A stretch of DNA of 5,842 nt from Candidatus Omnitrophota bacterium (GTDB taxonomy: Bacteria > Omnitrophota > Koll11 > JAHIPI01). Below are positions 1 through 4,705 of this stretch, piece after piece. The translations under genes were made by a program, and so were the position numbers. The stretch spans positions 1 through 5,842 of the forward strand of contig JAQUMG010000114.1 of NCBI GenBank assembly GCA_028718265.1, read 5' to 3'. Position 1 is the stretch's first letter. Every line of letters begins with the position of its first letter. The notes beneath the pieces are model-generated. The model was not told the origin of the DNA and did no database searches. It worked only from the letters and a program-made list of their open reading frames with translations.

Positions 1-648
1 TCTTCAATTTTAGGTCTCTTTTTAATATCTGGATTCCTGCGTTTCTTGGTAGCTCTATTTACCCTACCTGGGTTAAGGAGCATGGTGAACACCTTAGAAG
101 AGTTTAGAGATGGACATTTTTACTCCAAAACTGAAACTATCGTAAATACAAATGATGCAGTCCATAGGGAGGGGGTATATCAAAGGCTGAGTACGTTGTC
201 GCAATACAGGAAAAGTGCAGAAGCGCAATCATTTTCTCAGGGAGGTAGCGATGAGAAACCATATCAAAAACATGGCCTTTACCATAATCCTCAAGAATGG
301 GCTGCATACAGAAGGAGCGCAGCGACTCAATCATTTTCTCAAAGACACAGCGATGGGGAAGTTAATCAAAAAAGAAGTACTTTACATAGATCTCAGGAAT
401 TGGCCGAGTACAGAAAAAGTGCCCAATCGCAGCGAGTTTTGCACAGACGCAATAACGGAGATGCAAATCAAAAACGAGTTCTTTATCATAATCCACAAGA
501 ATGGGCGGCATATAGAAAGAGCGCAGAAGCACAGAACTATTTTAAAAGACAAGGCAAAGACGATGTAAATCAAAAAAGAGGGCTATTCAATCAATCCAAA
601 GACTGGGCAAGGGCACCATTTTTCAACCCTTATTCTGCTTCATGGTGA
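1..648 (+). CDS. Tandem 34-residue repeat protein, possibly membrane-anchored, probably cut at the left edge
   Basis: I do not recognise this family. The frame is open from the first base of the window to a TGA at 646-648. The first 25 or so codons encode a hydrophobic stretch (LGLFLISGFLRFLVALF at its core) that looks like a transmembrane helix. A charged linker follows, then four complete 34-residue repeats and a shortened fifth. The repeats are rich in Q, N, R, K, S and E and carry the recurring motif YHNPQEWAAYRKSAEAQ and a closing NQK, so they should be hydrophilic and probably helical. The start is uncertain. TTG at 46 has no ribosome binding site. AAGGAG at 75-80 lies 4 nt before GTG 85 (and only 1 nt before ATG 82), so a soluble protein starting at 85 is a real alternative. 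A 69-aa gene follows 43 nt downstream. The reading frame is well supported by synonymous changes between repeats; the function is unknown. Confidence 0.7.
   Translation, partial: SSILGLFLISGFLRFLVALFTLPGLRSMVNTLEEFRDGHFYSKTETIVNTNDAVHREGVYQRLSTLSQYRKSAEAQSFSQGGSDEKPYQKHGLYHNPQEWAAYRRSAATQSFSQRHSDGEVNQKRSTLHRSQELAEYRKSAQSQRVLHRRNNGDANQKRVLYHNPQEWAAYRKSAEAQNYFKRQGKDDVNQKRGLFNQSKDWARAPFFNPYSASW
169..645 (+). repeat. Tandem 102-bp (34-codon) coding repeats: four full copies and one partial
   Basis: The units lie at 169-270, 271-372, 373-474 and 475-576, with a truncated fifth at 577-645. All four full units are exactly 34 codons and end in QK, with no indels. Units 2 and 4 are closest to each other: 283-322 and 487-526 match at 36 of 40 bases, and three of the four differences are synonymous. 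The peptide YRKSAEAQ occurs in unit 1 (205-228) and unit 4 (511-534); six of its eight codons differ, all silently. The array is therefore old, translated in this frame, and held at the amino-acid level. Confidence 0.9.
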
Positions 649-691
649 TAATGAAAATATATAACGTGATAGCTAATTATTAGGAGAGATC

Positions 692-901
692 ATGAGAAAT
701 AAAAGTGTAGTTGCCTATTGGAATATCTATGACTCTGAAACAGGACACCTAATTGAAGCGGGGAAGGCAATCATACAAAATTCAATGCCTGCAATCGGTG
801 GACTAATTGTCGGCATTCCAGAAAAATTCCATGCAATTATTCGAGATTTTAAGTTCAATGGCACTAAAAATGGTCTTCCGTGTTATGACGTTTACATATA
901 G
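692..901 (+). CDS. Hypothetical protein, 69 aa
   Basis: I do not recognise this protein. ATG 692 has a good ribosome binding site (TAGGAGAG at 681-688) and the frame closes with TAG at 899-901. The sequence is evenly mixed with no signal peptide. It contains one moderately hydrophobic stretch (PAIGGLIVGIP, residues about 33-43) that is too short and glycine-rich for a confident membrane helix, and a single cysteine near the end (in GLPCYDVYI). Alternating polar and hydrophobic residues at both ends suggest beta strands. It lies 43 nt after the repeat-protein gene and 42 nt before the split-barrel gene, all on one strand, so cotranscription is plausible. The strong ribosome binding site and regular spacing are the main evidence that it is real. 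Confidence 0.72.
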   Translation: MRNKSVVAYWNIYDSETGHLIEAGKAIIQNSMPAIGGLIVGIPEKFHAIIRDFKFNGTKNGLPCYDVYI

Positions 902-943
902 TCAGGGATTAATTTGTATATCGATTATTAATAGGAGGTTAAC

Positions 944-1309
944 ATGGTAAAACTGACTGAGGAAGCAAAGGCTGCTGTTAACAAAATTCGTCCATCCATT
1001 GTGGCTACAGCGAGTAAAAGTGGCAAACCGAATGTTTCGGCAAAAAGCTCGTTACGTGTTCTAGATGATGAGCATATCCTATTTGCTCACATATCTTCAC
1101 CTCGTACTGTAGCCAACATTAGGGAAAATCCGCAGGTTGCTGTTCTTTGTTTGGATGCTGCTACGAGAAAGGGCGTGCGTGTCTGGGGAACTGGTGAAAT
1201 ATTGGGATCAGGTGAGCTATTCAATAATGTGGCGGCTGAATTGGCTGGTAAATATATGAAAGTACAAAGTGTCGTAAAAATAACCGTCGAGGAAGTTGAG
1301 ATATTCTAA
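944..1309 (+). CDS. Pyridoxamine 5'-phosphate oxidase-like split-barrel flavoprotein
   Basis: This 121-aa protein resembles the small FMN- or F420-binding split-barrel proteins of the Putative_PNPOx type. The order of landmarks fits: an N-terminal helix (LTEEAKAAVNKI), then strand-turn-strand IVATASKSGKPNVSAKSSLRVLDDEHILFAH at about residues 19-49. Next comes SPRTVANIRENPQVAVLCLD (52-71), the usual helix and strand near the cofactor phosphate, then GVRVWGTGEIL (78-88) and a closing strand VVKITVEEVEIF. Family members are typically homodimers that bind flavin at the subunit interface. The substrate cannot be read from sequence, and true pyridoxine oxidation is unlikely for so short a member. 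TAGGAGGT at 932-939 places ATG 944 as the start. At 121 residues it is at the short end for the family but shows no internal damage. It is the last gene of the left block; the spacer after it has hairpins but no strong U-run terminator. Confidence 0.87.
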   Translation: MVKLTEEAKAAVNKIRPSIVATASKSGKPNVSAKSSLRVLDDEHILFAHISSPRTVANIRENPQVAVLCLDAATRKGVRVWGTGEILGSGELFNNVAAELAGKYMKVQSVVKITVEEVEIF

Positions 1310-1397
1310 ACTCATATAAGTATTAATCTAATAATGCAGAGTTGACATCGATTAATTTGCCCTTTACGGGTTACTTTCGACTGCCCTCTACTATTTG

Positions 1398-1443
1398 TTG
1401 TCTATTTTCATTAAAGCTGATATTCAGCAGAATTGGAAGACAA
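1398..1443 (+). other. Nested inverted repeat in the spacer after the split-barrel gene
   Basis: An outer pair TTGTCT (1398-1403) and AGACAA (1438-1443) encloses an inner perfect stem GCTGA (1416-1420) and TCAGC (1424-1428) with a 3-nt loop. It lies about 90 nt after the split-barrel stop and could be a processed 3' end or weak terminator, but no U-run follows. The arms are short enough that chance is possible in AT-rich DNA. Confidence 0.3.
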
Positions 1444-1473
1444 TTGATATGAATTATAGGTGTAACTAAGCAC

Positions 1474-1488
1474 TTCGAATTCGAATTC
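1474..1488. promoter_or_regulatory. 12-bp palindrome, possible operator, upstream of the CPRC gene
   Basis: TTCGAATTCGAA at 1474-1485 is a perfect palindrome, and the overlapping GAATTCGAATTC at 1477-1488 is another, so the site is in effect a tandem of TTCGAA/GAATTC units. It is 20-35 nt upstream of the GTG at 1508. Flanking arms CACTTC (1471-1476) and GAAGTG (1505-1510) also pair, and the second contains that GTG. A dimeric regulator site or start-codon occlusion are both possible; neither is shown. Confidence 0.3.
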
Positions 1489-1507
1489 AATTATCTAATA
1501 TTAAGAA

Positions 1508-1744
1508 GTGTACAGTGGATATTCCAACTTAATTTACAGGATACTGTTCGTGCATGATCTACAACAATTGATGGAAATTATAGATCAACGTTTAAGCAAT
1601 CTTGAGTTAATTATTGATGCTCTTGAAGAGCGGATGATGAGAGAGAGCATTTGTATTGAGTTCGTCTGCCCCCGATGTAATACCAAGATCCGGATAATAG
1701 CGTCCGGTTATGTGCAACTGAACAGCTCCAAAAATAGCAGCTAG
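1508..1744 (+). CDS. Small coiled-coil protein with a single CPRC zinc-knuckle half-site, 78 aa at most
   Basis: I do not recognise a named family. Residues about 18-46 (DLQQLMEIIDQRLSNLELIIDALEERMM) have heptad-like leucine/isoleucine spacing and should form an amphipathic helix or short coiled coil. After it comes CIEFVCPRCNTKIRI, with C49, C54 and C57. A CxxC followed by a beta-like strand is half of a zinc ribbon; the second pair is absent, so metal binding would need dimerisation, C49, or a partner protein. The start is unsure. GTG 1508 has no clear ribosome binding site, GTG 1550 has CAGGA at 1537-1541 with 8-nt spacing, and ATG 1571 begins just at the helix. The product ends with TAG at 1742-1744. 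The gene stands alone between a 198-nt and a 354-nt spacer. Helix plus CxxC suggests a small regulatory or adaptor protein, an inference only. Confidence 0.6.
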   Translation: MYSGYSNLIYRILFVHDLQQLMEIIDQRLSNLELIIDALEERMMRESICIEFVCPRCNTKIRIIASGYVQLNSSKNSS

Positions 1745-1901
1745 TTATTCCTTTGCTATCACTGTTGATTTCAGCCTGCCTTATATTCACTTAATTTAAC
1801 ACATGCTTTTTATTTTTATATCATGTTATCAAGTTTAAAACCCTAAATATTATCGATATTATCTGCTACATAAGTAGCATATTTAAGCTGAGTATGATTT
1901 G

Positions 1902-1930
1902 TAGTTATGCATATTTATATTACGTATAAT
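1902..1930 (+). promoter_or_regulatory. Candidate sigma-70 promoter for the zinc-ribbon/RRM operon
   Basis: A perfect TATAAT at 1925-1930 follows TAGTTA (1902-1907) by 17 bp. The -35 match is only 3 of 6, and no extended -10 TGn is present. In such AT-rich DNA a TATAAT alone is weak evidence. If real, it gives a leader of about 160 nt before ATG 2099. Confidence 0.35.
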
Positions 1931-1980
1931 TGTAGAGTGTATATATTTATTTGTAAATATTTTGTTTATATGCTACCATT

Positions 1981-2002
1981 GTATCTGAGAATATCCAGAT
2001 AC
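1981..2002 (+). other. 7-bp hairpin in the presumed leader of the zinc-ribbon gene
   Basis: GTATCTG (1981-1987) and CAGATAC (1996-2002) pair perfectly across an 8-nt loop. The stem is followed by T and a run of five C and then a second small near-palindrome, CCTAT-AG-ATAGG (2007-2018). It could be a leader RNA element or a protein-binding site. There is no U-run, so it is not a classic terminator. Confidence 0.3.
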
Positions 2003-2098
2003 TCCCCCTATAGATAGGATGCCCTGAAGTACCTTTTCTGCTCGTAATTTCATAATACGTTTAGCAAAGTATTTTAGGATCTATAAAGGAGGTAGAAA

Positions 2099-2443
2099 AT
2101 GTCCAAGATCAATAAACATGCTGAATCACAGTGTAGTAATTGCGGCGTGAAACTGACCACCTTTGCATGGGGCAAGATATTTAATGTTTGTTGTATAAAC
2201 ACCCTGTGCAAATTATTCAGGCATCCAATACGCCAAAGCAGTGAGGAACAAAATATAAAGCAGCCGCACCAAGAACAAGATGTACTTTGCCATAATTGTG
2301 GATATACAAAACCAATAACATCTATGGTTATGAGGGATCGTTACAGAATCTGTGATATATGTGCTCAGCAATATGAACAAGCTAAGTGCGATGGTAAAGT
2401 TACGAGCATCGAAGATTTTGTTTTAGACAATGAATTTATTTGA
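2099..2443 (+). CDS. Double zinc-ribbon protein, 114 aa
   Basis: The protein carries two cysteine clusters. The N-terminal one is C12-x2-C15, 15 residues, C31-C32, then C37, in a context ending NTLCKLFRHP. This resembles short zinc ribbons in which the second knuckle reads NxxC-x-x-x-R-x-P. The C-terminal one is C64-x2-C67 (LCHNCGY), 17 residues, then C85-x2-C88 (ICDIC), a complete four-cysteine site. A Q/E/H-rich linker (about 46-62) separates them. Such small proteins usually act in nucleic-acid or protein contacts; no catalytic motif is visible. The start is firm: AAAGGAGGT at 2085-2093, 5 nt before ATG 2099. It lies only 28 nt before the RRM gene, which has its own strong ribosome binding site, so the two are probably one transcript and may share an RNA-related role. 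No membrane segment or signal peptide is seen. Confidence 0.82.
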   Translation: MSKINKHAESQCSNCGVKLTTFAWGKIFNVCCINTLCKLFRHPIRQSSEEQNIKQPHQEQDVLCHNCGYTKPITSMVMRDRYRICDICAQQYEQAKCDGKVTSIEDFVLDNEFI

Positions 2444-2458
2444 ACGTAACTGCTTGAT

Positions 2459-2474
2459 AAGGAGGACATAATTG
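2459..2474 (+). promoter_or_regulatory. Ribosome binding site that fixes a TTG start for the RRM gene
   Basis: AAGGAGG at 2459-2465 is followed after 6 nt by TTG 2472-2474. The RRM fold begins directly at DIYVGNL, so no later in-frame start is possible without losing the first beta strand. This makes TTG the functional start. Confidence 0.8.
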
Positions 2475-2753
2475 GATATTTACGTGGGAAATCTGTCGTC
2501 TGAAGTAGTTGAGGTCGATTTACAAAAATTGTTTGAACTATATGGAGAAGTAACTTCTGTAGGAATCATTAAACACAGGCGAAGTGGACGATCAATGGGA
2601 TTTGGGATTGTTAAAATGGCATCAAGAGAGGAAGCTATCGCTGCAATCACTGGACTTAAGGGTAAAAAATTTAAAGACCGTACGCTCGATGTTAATGAGG
2701 CCATGTCTCGCCCCCATAGAAGAGGTTATCACCTGTCCAGAAAAAGAGGATAG
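2472..2753 (+). CDS. Single-RRM RNA-binding protein, 93 aa
   Basis: This is a compact RNA recognition motif protein of the bacterial/cyanobacterial Rbp kind. RNP2 is IYVGNL (residues 3-8), helix 1 is EVDLQKLFELYG, and strand 2 follows as EVTSVGIIKHRRSGRS. RNP1 is MGFGIVKM (42-49), helix 2 is REEAIAAITGLKG, and strand 4 is RTLDVNEAM. A basic tail (RPHRRGYHLSRKRG) follows, typical of these proteins and likely to help bind RNA. Of the three aromatic residues that normally stack on RNA, Tyr in RNP2 and the first Phe of RNP1 are kept, but the second RNP1 aromatic is Ile and the last position is Met. Binding may be weaker or differently specific. The family is known for single-stranded RNA binding, in cyanobacteria often under cold induction. 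The gene is second in a pair with the zinc-ribbon gene. It ends with TAG at 2751-2753, ahead of a spacer with RNA-fold potential. Confidence 0.93.
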   Translation: MDIYVGNLSSEVVEVDLQKLFELYGEVTSVGIIKHRRSGRSMGFGIVKMASREEAIAAITGLKGKKFKDRTLDVNEAMSRPHRRGYHLSRKRG

Positions 2754-2780
2754 ATAATATATTAAATAGTCTGATCTTAA

Positions 2781-2860
2781 TGGCATACGTGCTTGAGTTC
2801 ATATAATTATTCAGAACTATCACGTGCTTAAATGAACAAGCAGCACATAGCATTGTGCCA
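2781..2860 (+). repeat. Overlapping inverted and direct repeats between the RRM and sigma-factor genes
   Basis: TGGCA (2781-2785) can pair with TGCCA (2856-2860). Inside it, GCTTG-AG-TTCAT (2791-2801) pairs with ATGAACAAGC (2832-2841) apart from a 2-nt bulge. A further small stem GCACA (2843-2847) / TGTGC (2854-2858) competes with the outer pair. ACGTGCTT is also directly repeated at 2788-2795 and 2822-2829. The arrangement suggests a folded RNA of about 80 nt that could end the RRM transcript or form the sigma-factor leader. There is no U-run. Confidence 0.4.
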
Positions 2861-2946
2861 ATAACATTTTATACCGATTATTCCAAAACAAGCCACATTT
2901 GACAGTAAAGACAAAGCTTATTAAAAAGCTAAGGATATCATTGTTT

Positions 2947-4425
2947 ATGAGACCTGATGTTCAATCAACTAAAATTGCCCAGAACGTCTGGGACGAATAT
3001 GGTGCAGACGATCATCCTTCAGTTATTAATCCTTCTTGGGAAAACGAGGCATCAATTCACACGCAAGTGGAATTTTGGGACAAGGAAGACAAAAGGATTG
3101 AGTCGACATCTAGAATTGAAGTGATACAGAAGGAGGCAAAGGTCAACGATCCGATCGTCTATTATCTCCAAGAGATAGGCGAAGTATCGCTTCTAACTAA
3201 GAACGAAGAGCAAATACTTTGTAGTAGATTAGAGGATGCAAAATATCTAGTAAAATTTGAGGAATATATCCTTAAGCATCGGGACAATTATTCCACCTCT
3301 GTTAAGATGATAATTTATTTGCTTCGTCGTTTAATTGCAACTTGGCATATAGTAACTCCTTTATTGAAGTTGCTTGAGCTTAATGGCACTGGCAGTTTTA
3401 CCAAGACGATTTTCAACGCTAAATTGCGGGCGGCTATCGACGGTGTAATTGATCCTGAATTAGTGACAGGAATTGCCAAAACAAATAGTAATGCCGAATC
3501 AGAGATTGAGCAAAGCTTGGTAGATTTTTCTGTAACAAGCCGACTTTTACCAATGGAATTACTGCATACCATGCTTAATGAAACTGCTTGGAACGATATC
3601 GAATCTTTGATAGCTGAGCCGATAAATTCAAGATTTATCGCACAGCTTCAAACCAAGAGCCAATATCTCAGGGCTCATTTTAATGAAATTAAGCGAAAAG
3701 CAAGCGAGTCAGAGAAACGCTTTATAGAAGCGAATTTGCGATTAGTAGTGAGTGTTGCCAAAAAATATCATGGATATGGAATGCCATTGCTAGACCTTAT
3801 TCAGGAAGGTAACATTGGCCTATTTCGGGCAGTTGAGAAATTTCAATACAGAAAAGGATTTAAATTCAGCACATACGCTCATTGGTGGATTAGACAAAAC
3901 ATAACGCGATCAATAGCTAATCAATCTCGAACCATTAGAATCCCGGTGCATCTTTCAGAGACTATTAACAAGATATATAAGACCTATCACAATCTGTCTC
4001 AAAAATATGGTGATGCACCAAGTATCGAGGAAATCGGTGATGCTATGGACATGCCATCAGAAAAGGTAGAGGAAATCTTAGTAATGTCAAAAAGGACTGT
4101 ATCTTTGGAAGCTCCTGTTGGTGAAGATGGAAGCACTGAGCTCGTGAATTTTATAAAAGATAGCATGAACTTATCGCCGGATGAAATTGCTACACATGAA
4201 TTGTTAAAGGCTCAATTGTGTCAGGTACTTTCTGAATTAAGTGATCGTGAGCAAAGAGTGATATCGTTAAGATACGGTTTAGAAGATAACCGGCCCAGGA
4301 CTTTGGAGGAGATAGGTAAGGAGTTTAATGTAACCAGGGAGCGAATCCGCCAGATCGAGGCAAAGGCATTACGCAAACTGAGGCACCCCAGTCGCAGCCG
4401 AAAACTCAAGGAATATCTGTTGTAA
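2947..4425 (+). CDS. rpoD: RNA polymerase sigma factor, RpoD-like (sigma-70 group 1/2)
   Basis: This protein directs RNA polymerase to promoters. Counting from ATG 2947, region 1.2 is at about 67-99 ([23 protein letters not shown]). Region 2 is at about 258-335, with the core-binding segment [17 protein letters not shown] and the -10 helix [17 protein letters not shown], including the Q and T that read the -10 element in E. coli. Region 3 runs from about 338 to 405. Region 4 runs from about 424, with the -35 helix-turn-helix [33 protein letters not shown]. No acidic region 1.1 is seen. An insert of about 155 residues between regions 1.2 and 2 is mostly helical and unlike the E. coli one. The start is uncertain. 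AAGGA (2931-2935) is 5 nt before TTG 2941 and 11 nt before ATG 2947, while the longest frame from TTG 2899 has no ribosome binding site. Whether it is the housekeeping sigma or a close group 2 paralogue cannot be told from this window. Confidence 0.93.
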   Translation: MRPDVQSTKIAQNVWDEYGADDHPSVINPSWENEASIHTQVEFWDKEDKRIESTSRIEVIQKEAKVNDPIVYYLQEIGEVSLLTKNEEQILCSRLEDAKYLVKFEEYILKHRDNYSTSVKMIIYLLRRLIATWHIVTPLLKLLELNGTGSFTKTIFNAKLRAAIDGVIDPELVTGIAKTNSNAESEIEQSLVDFSVTSRLLPMELLHTMLNETAWNDIESLIAEPINSRFIAQLQTKSQYLRAHFNEIKRKASESEKRFIEANLRLVVSVAKKYHGYGMPLLDLIQEGNIGLFRAVEKFQYRKGFKFSTYAHWWIRQNITRSIANQSRTIRIPVHLSETINKIYKTYHNLSQKYGDAPSIEEIGDAMDMPSEKVEEILVMSKRTVSLEAPVGEDGSTELVNFIKDSMNLSPDEIATHELLKAQLCQVLSELSDREQRVISLRYGLEDNRPRTLEEIGKEFNVTRERIRQIEAKALRKLRHPSRSRKLKEYLL

Positions 4426-4479
4426 GTACAGAGAATATAGAATAATGTCTTTCTTTAATATGGATGATCGACGTTAGTA

Positions 4480-4571
4480 ATTTTTATTCATGGTTGAACA
4501 TACATACCGTTGAATGTTATTCCATGCGTAGGATTTTTCTCATTGTTATTAAACATAAATACCGATGACTG
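4480..4571. repeat. Degenerate two-copy direct repeat in the convergent spacer
   Basis: The 20 bases at 4497-4516 and 4552-4571 match at 17 positions (core ATACCG followed by TGA). Similarity continues upstream with small indels, where both copies begin ATTTTT (4480 and 4533) and share TCAT-GTT, so the units are about 37-39 bp with a 53-55 bp period. The 280-nt spacer between the sigma-factor and TreT genes holds no gene I can support. It also contains a short stem CGATGAC-TGC-GTCATTG (4563-4579) that overlaps the second copy. Confidence 0.55.
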
Positions 4572-4579
4572 CGTCATTG
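4563..4579. other. Short hairpin between convergent genes
   Basis: CGATGAC (4563-4569) pairs with GTCATTG (4573-4579), including one G-T pair, across a 3-nt loop. It sits about 140 nt past the sigma-factor stop. It lacks a U-run on either strand, so a role as terminator is doubtful. Confidence 0.25.
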
Positions 4580-4705
4580 CATTTGAGGGAATGTTACAAA
4601 TATTAGGGGCAGATCAGTCAAAGTTATAGTTTAATCTTACGCCCAATCAGATGTTATCCAGAAAGAGTATACTGAAGAAGTGATATACGTCCCCCCAAGT
4701 CCTGT

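Larger units (their letters stand above)
1745..2098. other. 354-nt AT-rich intergenic region
   Basis: There is no convincing gene here. Short frames from ATG 1803, ATG 1894 and ATG 1907 (36 codons at most) lack ribosome binding sites and encode low-complexity Y/I/F-rich peptides. The stretch contains a small hairpin TGCTAC-ATAA-GTAGCA (1864-1879). Its right arm also pairs with ATATGCTAC at 1968-1976 (9 bp with GTAGCATAT at 1874-1882). A consensus TATAAT (1925-1930) and a 7-bp hairpin at 1981-2002 are also present. It most likely holds the promoter and 5' leader of the zinc-ribbon/RRM operon. Confidence 0.7.

Noticed and set aside
215..568. 117-codon + strand frame inside the repeat gene
   Set aside because: It is a frame shadow. 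The repeats keep synonymous changes only in the 1-648 frame, and this one has no ribosome binding site of its own.
137..573. Minus-strand frames of 65 and 63 codons opposite the repeat gene
   Set aside because: No ribosome binding sites or recognisable features; they are antisense shadows of the repeat array.
169..645. CRISPR-like array or 34-residue TPR/PPR array
   Set aside because: The 102-bp units are coding and diverged throughout with no spacers, and the residue pattern lacks TPR or PPR signature positions.
1342..1370. TTGACA at 1342-1347 as a promoter
   Set aside because: The -35 is perfect, but at 16-18 bp spacing the -10 positions read TTACGG, TACGGG or ACGGGT, poor matches to TATAAT.
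1855..1862. Palindrome TATCGATA as an operator
   Set aside because: Only 8 bp, flanks do not extend the symmetry, and such words are expected by chance here.
1907..2017. 36-codon frame in the 354-nt gap
   Set aside because: No ribosome binding site and a Y/I/F-rich, low-complexity translation typical of AT-rich noncoding DNA.
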